From Acridotheres tristis (lineage: Eukaryota > Chordata > Aves > Passeriformes > Sturnidae), in NCBI GenBank assembly GCA_037013685.1, contig CM072919.1, forward strand, positions 34,915,320-34,979,319: 64,000 nucleotides of DNA, written 5' to 3'. The notes under the pieces are model-generated. The model had not been told where the DNA came from, did not search any database, and saw nothing but the letters and a program-made list of their open reading frames with translations. The translations under genes and the position numbers were made by a program. Position 1 is the first letter of the stretch. Each line of letters opens with the position of its first letter. Below, one piece after another: positions 11,986 to 23,004 of this stretch.

Positions 11986-12225
11986 CTACTGTTTCTTAAA
12001 TCAATTTTTCTTTTATTAGAATTGGGTGTTGTAATTGGCAGCGTGTAGTCGTATCCTGGGAGCAATATCTCCTGTCTGTGCCCAATCCTCATGGACAAAA
12101 TGCCAAAGGATCAGCATGGAATCCTTTCCAAAGGAGAGCAAATGGCATTAGACTCCAGCAAGGGGAGATGCAGGTTCAGTATCAGAAACAATTGTCCCCT
12201 GACAGGGTTGTCAGGGGAAAAGAGG
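11986..12225. other. linker between pyrimidine and purine blocks
   Basis: About 240 bp of balanced composition (ttggcagcgtgtagtcg, caatcctcatggacaaaatg) separating the pyrimidine-rich block from the purine-rich array. No feature is identified. It is not a recognisable retroviral primer-binding site. Confidence 0.4.
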
Positions 12226-13394
12226 AAAATACAAAGGCAGAAAGAATGTGCATGAATGAAACTACATGTGCAAGGGAAATAAGGTAAGGAAAGTGGAGAA
12301 ACTGGGCAAGGGAGTGGGTGGAAAAGAGCACTGGAAGGAGAGAAGGGAAGTTAGAGTAGCAAAGGCTAGCAGGAGGGGAAGATGATGTGGAAGCAGAGGC
12401 TGAGAAAGAAGGGAGTGCAGAGAAAAGGGAGAGAGGGACAGATAGGAAGACAGAGTGAGTGAGGTAAGGAAAAGAATGGATCGCTGTGGGTGGCATGAGA
12501 TTGGGAGAGACAAGGACCGAGTAGAGGGAGTGTGAGAGCAATGAGGGGACTGAGGGAGAAGAAGAGAAAATGGGATTTAAAAAGAGAGGACAAAAGAGGA
12601 ACAGAAATGGCAGAAGGAGCAAGCAAAGACAACAACATACTCAAAGGAAGAAGGAAACTGAGAATGAGAATTTCAGAGATTTGCAAAGGAGCATGTGGGA
12701 TAGACAGACTGACTGAGATCCAAAGAAACATAAATAGAAGCAGGGCAAAGAAAGCCAGGGCAGAATGGGGAGAGGAAAAAAACAGATAGAAAAGAACGAG
12801 AAGGGAATTAAAGTGAGTCAGGAAGAGGGGAAGAAGAGCAAAGGTAAGAGAGCAAGAAAGATGGAAAGAAGAGTGAGAGGCAAAGGGCAAGCACAGGCAG
12901 ATATCGACAGGGGAGCAAATGAGAGGACATAGAAAAGAGGGAGGGGTAAAGAGGTAAAGAAGGAAAATTGCATGAGAGAGACACAAAAACGCCCAGGGAA
13001 GCAAGAAACAGAAGCAAAAGAGGATGTGCAAAGGAGAGAGGAAAGCCCTCATATGCAAGAAGAGGGCTTGACACAAAGAAGAGGCACAAGAGAGAGGGAG
13101 CACGAGAAGGAAAAAAAGTGCATGTAAGAGAAAGGGACAGCATGTGCAAGAAAAATGCTCAAAATTAAGGGAAAGAAAACCAAGAGAGTAGAATTACACA
13201 AAATCTGTAAGAAACTATAAAACAGACACATGAGAGAGAGTTAAAAGAGTGCATGCATGAGGGGGGAAGAATGCAAGACAGAAAGTACAAGGGGTAAACA
13301 TGAGATACATGACAAGGCTGACACAGAGAAAGCATGTAAGATAAAAATGGAAAGTGTGACTATTAAAAGAAAGTGTAAGGCAGACAAAATTAGT

Positions 13395-13575
13395 CAGAAA
13401 GCTGAGCAATCCAAACTCCCAACCAGTCGTATGTGTTTGCCCAGGAACTCCAAATTCTCTATTTAAAAATAATTCACAAGAATAAAATGCTTTTGTCACA
13501 TGGATCATAAAGTGCCAGGTCTTTGTCTCCGATCTGGTATCAGCCAACGTTATAATGTGTGACATGTCTGACATA
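13395..13575 (+). mobile_element. LTR-like remnant inside the purine array
   Basis: Non-array sequence with ctatttaaaaataattcac, a polyadenylation signal (caagaataaaatgc) and a U5-like tail ggtctttgtctccgatctgg. The order (AATAAA, then a ggtcttTgtctc motif about 55 bases on) matches the remnant at 29553-29690. Neither end can be fixed. Confidence 0.4.
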
Positions 13576-16500
13576 TGAAGTACAGGGGAGACAGCAGACA
13601 GACCAGGAAAACAGGCAAAGAAAAAAGGGAAAGCACGATGAGACAGCAGTTGTAATATGGCATGTGACAGAGAAAGGATAAATGTGCCTTAGAGAAAGAG
13701 ATCATAAGAAGAAAGGGCAGGAAAGTACATCAATGAGAAAGTGATGGTGCAAGAGAGAGGACATGTACTGTGCTCCAGGGAGGAAGGGAAAGCTCACACA
13801 TTAAAGGAACACTGCATGACAGAAAAGTGGTTAGAAGAGAGAAAGTGGGGAAGATAAATCAAGACCTTATTGGAAAGTGTGAAGAGGGTCCTAGAGAGGA
13901 AGAGATGTACAGGACAGAGGTAAAACACATAAGAGAGGAAAGGAAACTTTTCACGATAGGAAGGAAGAGAAAGCAAGCAAGAGGGACTGAAAGAGGATCA
14001 GATGGATGTTCAATCAAGAAGGAAACTATTTGAGAGGGGAAATAGGCACACAAGAGGGGAACATATTTTGATTGAGAGAGACCAAGAGACTATAAAAGTG
14101 ATAAACTTTCACAACAGAGACAAGGGACACTTGAGCAAACAAGAGGTAAAGTGTGCATGGGAAAGTGAAAGAGCCTATCAGAAAAGGAATGCACATGATA
14201 CAGCAGGAAACTGAGGAAGAAAAAGTACATGAGAGAAATATGAGAAGTACGGGAGAAAGATGATAAACAGCAGGAAAAAGGAGGAAAAACGTACCAGGGA
14301 CATACACTTAATGTGTCTGTGGGTGTGAGCATATGGGGAAGCCAGAGATAAAATTAGAGTGTGTGCACAAGAGAGAGGAAAGGTGCAACAGTAAGAATGA
14401 AGAGGTGTCAGAGAGAGGGAAAGGTGGGGGGAAATGGATGAAAAAATGAGAGGGAATTTATGTAGAAGATATTTTTATTAGGAATACACATGTGGAAGAT
14501 CACAATCATGTGACAGAACAGGAAAGTACACAAATGAGACATAAAGTTTCCAAGTCAGCACAGGAAGGAAGAAAAACAGCTGCACAAGAGAGAGAAAGTG
14601 CACCCAAGAGAGGGAAAGAAAAAGCAAGAATGAGAGGGTAAGAATAATCATTAGAGAGGAAGTGGAAGGCTGTGAGATGGGGAAAGCGTATCAGAGAGGA
14701 AAAATACATGCAGAAGAAGGGGAACACACTATAGAGAGTGAAGGAAAGCATGCATGCAAGGGAGTAGAAACTTGAAAGATGAGGAAACCAACGATAGAGT
14801 GTGAGGCAGAGGGAGAGGAAGCATACCCAAGGGAGAAAAGTGTACAAGGGCAGGCAAGGAAAACTGCAGTAGACCAAAGGAAAAGCACGTGCAACAAAGG
14901 AAAGGCATGAGACAGAGAGTATTCTATGAATTGAAAGCATTAACTAAAAGGAAAGCATAAAAAATAAACAGGAATTGAATGTGTGAAAGAGAGACAGAAA
15001 GCATGAGCAGAAGAGGAGAAGAGGGGAAATGAAAGAGCAAGTGAAGGCACAGGTGACAAAAAGGCAGTGTGCATGAAATTAGAAAAGTACAAGCAAGAGA
15101 GACTGGGGTACTGTTCAACTGAAACTTAATGTGGTCAATAGAAAGCATTAAAGACAATGAAGTATAAAAGAGAAACAAACCGTGTGAGTCAACCTACAAG
15201 GAAAAAAAAATAAGGAGTGCAATAGGGATAGAGAAGTGCATATGCAGAGAGTAGGAGCCAAGAAATGCATGGTAGAAAGGGAAGCCCTGTGAGGTGAGTG
15301 TGAGAAAGCAAGCAAGGAAGTGACAGAGAGAAGTGTGTGAAAAAGAGGGTAAGAGGGTGAAAGGCTTCTGATAGGGGAGTCAAAGGTACAGTGGGTGGGA
15401 GGAAAGGGATGTCCAGAGAGGAGTGAAGGGAGTGCAAGGGAGAGGGAAAGATGCCAGGAGAGACAGACTGATGGGGAAGGAGCATGTGGGAGTGGCTGTG
15501 AACCTGTGTAAGCCATCGAGTGCCAAGGTGCATGAGAGGCAAGAAGAGTAAGGAAGCAAGAGAGGGAGTGTTAGGGTGAGTTTTGGTGGGAAAGTGAGGG
15601 GGCAGCAAGATGAATTAAATTATGGAGGAGAGGAATGCAAAGAGAGAGGGAACTAGCAAACAGAGAGTGAGAGGAGTGCTACTGAGTGAGAGACACACAG
15701 GAAGCACAACCAAGAGTGACAGCATGTGCTAGGGTTAAAGTGCAAGTGAGTGACATGAAGCATGCAGGGGGAAAAACCGCAAGGTGGCAAAGTGAGAGAG
15801 CATGATAGAGGGAAGAGTGTGGGGAAGATGAAGAAAAACAGATAATCATGTGTGAGAGAGAATGAAAACAAGAGGAAGAGAAAGAAGGAAAGAAGGGAGA
15901 AGGGAAAGCAAGAAGTGATAATAAAAGATCAAAAGGGGCATCATGAGAGAGAGGGAGGCAAGGAGCCTCAGGAAACTGACAGCAGGAGTTAGAGAGGAAG
16001 TACAAGCAGAGGAGAGGAGAACTGTGTGCCTTGTACAGCAATGCAAGAACGGGGGGCAGCAGAAGAGCAAAGGCAGAGGGCAAGGGTGTGCAAGAGAAAG
16101 ATGACACACACAAATGAGTGAAGGCATGCAAGCGAGAGATAGAAAGCAAGAGAAGGGTCAAAGTGCATCCAAGAGAGAGAAAATGCACACGCAAGAGAGA
16201 GGACATGAACATTGAGGAGAGTAGTAAAGGCAGAGAGGGAAACGTACTGTGAAAGATGTAAAGCTAGAGGAAGTGTGAAAGGCAGCAAGGGGGACAAGGA
16301 CAGAGAGCAATAGAGAGGGAAGTAGCAAGCTAGATGGGAAAAACATTTGCCAGAGACTGGAAGCACAAGCAAAAGGGAAATCCAAGAGGAAAAATGAGAA
16401 GGGTGGGAAAGCGTGAGAAAGGAGGTTAGTGAGAGAGAAAGACTTCACACAAGACAAAAAAGGAAACAGTAAAGCATGCAAGGGAAGCAAAGCATTAGAG

Positions 16501-18007
16501 AGTAAGCACAAAGTGCATGCCCAAGACAAAAACCACACACTGGACAATAAAACTGGATGACAGCATGAGGGAAGATGCGTGTGGCAGAGGGAATACGGAT
16601 GAAGATGGGGAAGGAGTGTGAGAAAGTGCGACATGAGTGGAACGTGACATCAGTAAACCACGCAATGTTCAGGGGAAGCACATGACAGAGAGAGGCGTGG
16701 CAGGTGAGAAGGAAGCAAATAATATACTACTGGGAAAGCGTGTGAGAAAGATGAGGCAAGTGACAGAGGGTGGGAGTTGAAGAAAAAGAGGTAAGGGGGA
16801 ACTGAGGACAATAAGAAAGAGGGAATGAGGAGAGAGGGAAAGCTAGAGAAAAAGAGAAGGAGCAAGACAAAGACAAAGTGACAGCAAGAGAGACAGAAAG
16901 CACAAGTGGCATTGTAAGTGCAAACAGGAAGGGCAATTTTGTGAGACAGAAAGCATGCAAGAGAGGGAGGAAGACACAGAAATGAGGAATAGTAACACAC
17001 ATGAGGGAGGGGAGTGCCAGAGAACGAGAACAGCAAGCAAGGAAAAGCACACATGGGCGATAACATAAGCATGACAGGCAGAATTCATGTGAGAGGAGAA
17101 ACTCATGAGAGTGAGAAAGATGCATGTGAGATGGAGGCTGTTCAGACAGACAGGCACAAGGTGCACCACACACGGGTAAAGGGCACAGAGAGAGGAAAAG
17201 GGTGTGGGAAGCCTGTGAAAGGGAAAGTGTGAGAAAAAAAGTAGAAGTGAAGAAGAGGAAAAGAGGCAAAGTGTAAGAAAGGCAAAGCAAACACAGATAC
17301 CAGGAGGTGAGGGAGAAAAAGAACAGGTGAAAATGGAAGCAAGAGGAAAATAAAATCAAAAGAGAGAAGAGTGTGAAAGAGAGATGAAGCACACGAGAGA
17401 GAGGGATGTGAGGTGAAGAGATAAGAACAAGACACTGAGAGAGTGAACCACCTGAGAAAGAATAAACTTACAGGACAGCAAAGGCACAGGAGAAATGCCA
17501 AATGAGAGAGGCAAATTGAAAGTAAGAGAAGAAACACTAGAAAGAGTGACGAAAGGCATGTCTGAGTAAGATGGGATGAAGGAGACATGGGAAGAAGTGT
17601 GCCAATTAGAAAGGGAATGCATGTGGAACAAAGAAGGGAGAGAAGGAAGGGGGAGGGAAAAGAAGAATGCTGGCAAGCACTAGTGGGGAGAAGGGACCAG
17701 AGAGAGGAGTGTGGCAACAGATGCAAAGCATGAGAGAAAGAAGAAAAGCACACCAAAGAGACTGAAAGCACAGGGAAGAAGGAAATCATATCAGGAAAGC
17801 AGGAGCAAGCAGAAAATCTTATCAGAGAGAGGGTAAGTATGCCACAGAATGCAACTGCAGGGGAGAGAGGTGAAGAAAATCCACTAGAGCAGGCAAGCAT
17901 CTGAATGAGGCAAGGCAGGACCACAGCAGGTACAGTGCAGCAAGCGATGAATCATGTCAGATGGGGTGACCAAGACAGGCGGAATGCTTGAGAGAGAAAT
18001 CGGTGAT

Positions 18008-18117
18008 GAAAGGGGAGAACAAGCACATCAAGGAGGAAAAGCAAGCCTGAGGCTAAGGGGCAAATGATAGAGACAAAGAGAAAGGCATAACATAAGAAAA
18101 AGAGAAGGATACTTAGA
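18008..18117 (+). repeat. left copy of ~110 bp direct repeat flanking CR1
   Basis: It matches 22894-23004 at roughly 85-90 percent by eye, sharing ggagaacaagcacatca, gcctgaggctaagggg and agagaaggatactta. It abuts the 3' end of the CR1 at 18119. No other copy of gcctgaggctaagggg is seen in the window. Confidence 0.85.
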
Positions 18118-18441
18118 GGGAATCATAGAATCACAGAATGAACTAGGTTGGAAAAGGCCTTTGAGGTCATCCAGTCCAGCCTATGACTTAGCACCACCTT
18201 ATCAACTAAACCATAGCAATGAGTGCCACATCCAGTCTTTCTTTAAAGATGTCCAGAGACAGTGACTTCCCCACCCTCCTGGGCAGATGACTCCAGTGCA
18301 CAATCACTCTTTCAGTGAAGATTTTTTTTCCCTGAAATCTAACCTAAATTTCCCCTGGCACAATTTAAGAATGTGTCCTCTCGTTCTGTCAGTTGTTGGC
18401 TGGGAGAAGAGGCTGACTAAAACCACCTTTCAGACAGTTGT

Positions 18442-18447
18442 AGAGAG
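18442..18447 (+). repeat. left target-site duplication of nested LTR
   Basis: agagag, repeated at 19117-19122. The empty site in CR1 would read gttgtagagagtgataagg. Confidence 0.75.
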
Positions 18448-19116
18448 TGTTGGGGGTTGAACTGTTCCCTTTTCTTTCTGTGGAATTTTCCCCATTGTTA
18501 TGCTAAGTATTTGTGAGGTGGGGGATAGTGAAAGGAAAGGTGGGAGAGGGGCCTGGGCTCTCGCTCTCTTTCTCTCACTTGCTCATGGAGTCAGAGGAAG
18601 ACAGCCGGGGCTCCTATCTAGCATCTTCCCCGCCATCCCAGTGCCGGGAGCCACATTCCCTGCCGTTGGACATCGCTCTGCTGCCTTCCCACCTCACCCT
18701 ACTACCTCCAGACACTCTGCAGAGCACCACGACCGACACCGTGAGGGGGGAGCGGCTCCTCCATCCCCTCTCACCCCTGGGCCGCTGCCGCCATCACTCC
18801 AGCCCTCTTCGACTGCGCGGGACCTGCCCTGCCCCCACAGCACCGGGAACTGAGCACAGGGAGAGGGAGCCTTGGCCAAAGGGACTGGAACTGAGCTATA
18901 CTGTTCTGTTCTGTTGTCAATTTTTATAGCTGTTTTTGTTTCTGCGGTTTGCCTTGTTAGATATATTAGTAAAGAACTGTTATTCCTACCTCCCATATCT
19001 TCTGCCTGAAAGCCCCTGATTTCAAACTATAATAACTGGGAGAGGGTTGTACTCTCCATTTCAGGGAAGGGGTTCTTGCCTTTCCTTAGCAAATACCTGT
19101 CTTTCAAACCGAGACA
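18448..19116 (+). mobile_element. solo LTR nested in CR1
   Basis: A 669-bp element beginning TGTTGGGGGTTGAAC and ending AACCGAGACA, flanked by agagag at 18442-18447 and 19117-19122. Removing it restores a continuous CR1 sequence (gttgtagagagtgataagg), which proves the insertion point. It contains an agtaaa polyadenylation-like signal (18968-18973) followed by tgttattcctacctccc. The 3' part resembles avian ERVL-type LTRs as I remember them. However, ERVL usually makes 5-bp duplications and this one looks like 6, so the class is left open. No internal viral genes remain. The open frames at 18500-18929 are not genes. Confidence 0.85.
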
Positions 19117-19122
19117 AGAGAG
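19117..19122 (+). repeat. right target-site duplication of nested LTR
   Basis: agagag, pairing with 18442-18447. Confidence 0.75.
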
Positions 19123-19147
19123 TGATAAGGTTACCCGTGAGCCTCCT

Positions 19148-20283
19148 TTATTCCAGGCTAAACAATCCCTGCTTCCTCAGCCACTCTTCACAGGACCTGT
19201 GTCCCACACCATTCAAAAGCCTTGTTGCCCTTCTCTGAACATGTCTTAGCATCTCAACGTCCTTCCAAAACTGAGGGGCCCAGAACTGGACACAGCACTC
19301 AAGGTGAGGCTTCACCAGTGCCAAGTACAGGGGAAGAATGACCTCCCTGGTCCTGCTGGACACACCACTCCTGATACAGGCTAGGATGCTGTTGGCCCTC
19401 TTGGCTCCCCTTGGCACACTGCTGGCTCATATTCAATCAGCTGTCAACCAGTACCCCCAGGTCCCTTTCTGCCTGGGCACTGTCCAGCCACTGTCCCCAG
19501 CCTGTAGTGCTGCAGGAGTTGTTGTGACTCAAGGGCAGGACATGGCACCTGGACTCGTTAAAATTCATATTGCTGTGAGTTTTGGCCCATCTATCCAACC
19601 TGTCCAGGTCCCTCTGCAGGGCCCTCCTACCCTCCAAGAGATCGACTCTCGCTCCCAGCTTGGTGTCATCTGCAAATTTACTGATGGTGGACTTGATCCC
19701 TCGTCCAGATCATCAGTGAAGATATTAAACAGTACTGGCCCCAGTACAGATCCTTGGGGACACCACTGGTGACTGATCCCCAGCTGGATGCAGCACCATT
19801 CACCACTCTCTGGGCCCAGCCATCCAGCCAGTTCCTAACCCAGCAGAGTGCTCCTGTCCAAGCCATGGGCTGCAGCTTTTCCAGGAGTGTGCTGTGGGAT
19901 ACAGTGCCAAAGGCCTTGCTGAAGTCCAGGTACACAACATCCACAGCCCTTCCCATATCCAGGTGGGTCACCTGGTCATAAAAGCAGACCAGGTTGGTCA
20001 GGCAGGACCTGCCCCTTTTAAATCCATGCTGGTTGTGTCTGAGCCCTGGGCCACCCTGTGGGTGCCATGTGACCACACTCAAGGGGATCTGTGCCATAAT
20101 CTTGCTAGGCACTGAGGTCAGGCTGTCAAGCCTGTAGTGTCCTGGATCTTCCTTCCTGCCCTTTTTGTGGATGGGTGTCACATTGGCCAACCTCCAGTCA
20201 TCTGGGACCTCCCCACTGAGCCAGGACTGTTGGCAAATGATGGAGAGAGGCTTTGCAAGCTCATCTGCCAGTTCCCTCATCAC
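19148..20283 (-). pseudogene. CR1 ORF2 reverse transcriptase region, broken
   Basis: Three collinear open pieces. 20283-19678 holds the N-terminal fingers and palm (VYLDFSKAF, then a degraded VTSGVP region). A different frame carries the catalytic FADDTKLG (FADD codons at 19665-19676) and continues as the 19637-19437 piece. 19417-19148 holds the C-terminal part ([13 protein letters not shown], [21 protein letters not shown]). The frame changes twice, so no full enzyme can be made. The order and spacing match the CR1 ORF2 protein. The catalytic aspartates are still present, which suggests moderate age. Confidence 0.85.
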
Positions 20284-20492
20284 CCTGGGGTGGATCCCAT
20301 CCGGTCCTATAGACTTGTGAGCATCTAAGCAGCTCAGCAGGTCTCTGACTGCTTCCTCCTGAATTATATGGGGCTGCTACCTTGTCCCCATCCACCAGCT
20401 CAGGAGGACAGTTGTCCTGAGGACAGCCTGTCTTTCTGTTGAAAATTGAGGCGAAGAAGTTGTAAGTATCTCTGCCTTTTCCTCACTGAGTT

Positions 20493-21158
20493 CTAACGGG
20501 GCTTTTGGCTCTCTAATTCTTTTCCTACATGACCAGCAACTCCCTTAAACACTTCCTGAGGTACCTGACCCTCCTTCCAAAGGTGATACATCCTCTTTCT
20601 TTTCCTTAGTTCCTTCAGAAGTTCTTTGCTCACCCAGGCTGTTTGTCTTCCTCGATAGCTCATCTTTTGGCACACAGGGACAGCCTGTTCCTGTACCTTC
20701 AATATTTCTATTTTGAAGCATGCCCATCCATCCTGAACCCCTTTGTTTTTAAGGGCTGCTTCCCAAGGAACTCTACAAATAAGTCTCTTGAATAGGCCAA
20801 AGTCTGCCCTCTGGAAGTCCAGTGGGGAAGTTTTATTGACACCCCTCCTTGTTTCACCAAAGATTGAAAACTCTGTAATTTCATAAGCACTGTGCCCCAG
20901 ATGGCCTCTAACCACCACATTTCCCACCAGCCCTTCTCTGTTTGCAAACAGCAGGTCTTGCATTGTCCTTCCCCTGGCAGGCTCGCTCACCAGCTGTGAC
21001 AGGAAGCTGTCCTCCATACACTCTAAGAACCTCCTAGACTGCCTCTTCTCTGCTGTGTTGAGCTCCCAGCAGGTATCTGGCAGGTTAAAGTCACCTACAA
21101 GAACAAAGGCTGGTGACGGTGAGACATTTTCCAGCTGTTTATAGAATAGCTCATCCAC
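20493..21158 (-). pseudogene. CR1 ORF2 endonuclease C-terminal part and linker
   Basis: A 221-codon open stretch with the apurinic-endonuclease-like motif VLVGDFNLPDTCWE, then MQDLLFANREGLVGNVVV and GHLGHSAYEITEF (the conserved late His of the exonuclease/endonuclease/phosphatase fold), followed by the Q/K-rich linker towards the reverse transcriptase. It lacks the N-terminal endonuclease half in this frame. It sits just upstream (in CR1 sense) of the reverse transcriptase pieces. Confidence 0.85.
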
Positions 21159-21882
21159 CTCCGTCCCGGTTGGGTGGTCTATAACAGACTCCCACCAGGA
21201 TGCTGGCCTTGTTGGCCTTCCTCTTGGTTCTTACCCATAGGCACTCAACCATATCATCATTAATCTCAAGTTCTGTGGCATCGAGAGCCCCTCCTAATAT
21301 ACAGAGCCACCCTTACACCTCTTCTCCCTTACTTGTCTCTTCTGAAGAGCTTGCAGCCATCCAGTGCAGCCCTCCAGTTATGTGAGTCATCCCACCACAT
21401 TTCCGTGATGGTGACTATGTCACAGCTTTCCTGCTGTACCACGGCTTCCAGCTCCTCTTATTTGTTACCCATGCTGCATGCATTAGTGTACATGCACTTC
21501 AGCTGGGCTGCTGATTTCACCTCTGATGCTGGCTTTCCACCCATGGGCTTGTTTCTGGAGAGCCTAGTTGCATCCCTTTCCCCATCTGAAACTAATTTAA
21601 AGACCCCTAAATGAGACCTGACAATTCATGGGCTAGAATTCTTTTGTCCTTAATAGATAGATGGAGCCCATCCAGCTCCAGCAGGACAGGTGCTATAAAA
21701 GTTGCCTCATGATCAAAGAACCCAAAATTCTGCTGATGGCACCAGCCTACTTGTTGATCATGCAGGTTCTAACGTTCCTTTCATCATTTCTCTCTGCCAC
21801 TGAAGGGACTGAGAAGAATACCACCTGTGCTCCTACCCCATGAACTACTGGACCCAGAGCTCTGAAGTCCCTTTTAATTGCC

Positions 21883-22525
21883 CTAACAATTTTCAATCTC
21901 ATCACTGCCAGCCTGGAGTATCAGCAGTGGGTAATAATCAGAGGGCCAAATCAGCCCAAGTAGTCTCTCTATTCCCCTCAAAAGGGAGTCACCCACTACA
22001 ACTACTGTTCTTTTTAATGTTAGAGGTGCTGATCTGTCTGACAGATGAAATGTAATTGGGAGGCTCTCCGGGCAGATTATTTTCTTCAATGTCATCTGGC
22101 TGACCCTCTGGATCCAGGGCCTCATACCTATCCTGAAGTAGGACCTAGGTAGGTTGTGGGGGTTGAGAGGAATTTTTATTGAGTCCCCAAGTAGAGACCC
22201 ATTTCCACTCTCCTTCATCTACTTGGTCTCCTCTTTCTGCCTGATTGTAGGAGGCACAGGAGTCCTCTAGCTCCTGGTGGGCTTCTCTCAGGGATGGAAG
22301 GGTATAACTCCACAGCATTTCCCTTTCTTTTTCCCTAATACTCCTTTGTCTTTTGACTTCCTCCTTAAGCTTGGCCACCAGACAGAGGAGATCATTGACC
22401 TGTTCACACCACAGGCAGGGCTCTTCTGCACCATCCCCTGGTACAACTGACAGGCTCAAACACTCCTTACAGGAAAGAGTCTGGACAGATGCATCCTTCT
22501 TGGGGGGTTCTCTTTGAGTTGGCAC
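21883..22525 (-). pseudogene. CR1 ORF1 remains (zinc-knuckle, coiled coil, esterase motif)
   Basis: Two overlapping frames. The upstream one (22525-22145) carries CKEC and CLWC cysteine pairs followed by a charged coiled-coil-like stretch (LVAKLKEEVKRQRSIREKER). The downstream one (22218-21883) carries TVVVVGDSLLRGIERLL, the GDS(L) block of the SGNH esterase domain known from ORF1 of CR1-type LINEs (GDSL codons at 21993-21982). One frameshift separates the parts. The serine of GDSL is intact, but the rest of the esterase domain is truncated. Confidence 0.8.
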
Positions 22526-22893
22526 ACTTTTACTAGCTGTGGCTTTTGATCATTTGGAGACTACTGCTGAAAAAAAACCCAAAACCAAACAAACAAACCC
22601 CAACACAAAATAAAAACCCCAGTAGCAGGAGGATGATTGCAAAACCCTGCCTGCACAAACTGCCATGCTACTTCCTCAAACAAGTGCTACACCCCTGCAC
22701 TCTGATTTCTCTCTGAAGAATTCAGAGAGACTCTTGCCTTGTTGATTCCAACAACCCCTGTTCACCGTTCTCTCTAGGGCCTTCTTTTAATCACACCTTC
22801 TTTTAATCGCCAGAGGAAGCCCCTCCCTGCTCCTGAATGGCTGCGAGAGGAAGGGGACCACCTGCTCAGCTCCCTTTGAGAGAAACCTGTGAG

Positions 22894-23004
22894 GAAAGAG
22901 GAGAACAAGCACATCAGGGAGGAAAAGCATGCCTGAGGCTAAGGGGAAAATTACAGAGACAAAGAAAGAAATAACAAGGGCAAAAGAGAAGGATACTTAC
23001 AGAG
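22894..23004 (+). repeat. right copy of ~110 bp direct repeat flanking CR1
   Basis: Partner of 18008-18117. It begins where CR1 5' UTR-like sequence stops and continues into ordinary purine array. Confidence 0.85.

Larger units (their letters stand above)
12226..18118 (+). repeat. purine-rich degenerate tandem array, part 1
   Basis: About 5.9 kb in which nearly every 20-23 bases repeat a variant of aaagtgcatgcaagagaga: a purine core (gagagagg, ggaaag) alternating with gcatgc/gcacat. A clear pair of units is at 16158-16202. Units have diverged so far that adjacent copies share only the core, so this is an old satellite-like or minisatellite array. The + strand is mostly G and A. The minus strand therefore has almost no stop codons and shows open frames up to 260 codons (S, L, F, H, C, P-rich) that are artefacts. 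It is interrupted by an LTR-like remnant at 13395-13575. Confidence 0.85.
18119..22893 (-). mobile_element. near-full-length CR1 LINE, sense on minus
   Basis: Its 3' end is at 18119-18140 (aatcatagaatcacagaat on +), and homology continues to about 22893, including 5' UTR-like sequence. Without the nested LTR (18448-19116) it is about 4.1 kb, close to full length for CR1. Coding remains occur in the expected order from right to left: ORF1 with zinc-knuckle-like cysteines and a GDSL esterase motif, endonuclease, reverse transcriptase with FADD, and the C-terminal domain. Several frameshifts and stops make it inactive. It inserted into the purine array, which continues on both sides. Confidence 0.92.

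Noticed and set aside
12182..18000. Many minus-strand open frames of 100-260 codons (for example 17142-17924, 12366-13103, 16727-17392)
   Set aside because: The minus strand is pyrimidine-rich, so stop codons (which need purines) are rare. The peptides are S/L/F/H/C/P-rich, overlap one another in several frames, and have no domain or splice context.
18500..18929. Two overlapping + strand frames of 117 and 138 codons
   Set aside because: They lie inside the GC-rich part of a solo LTR, with no coding signature.
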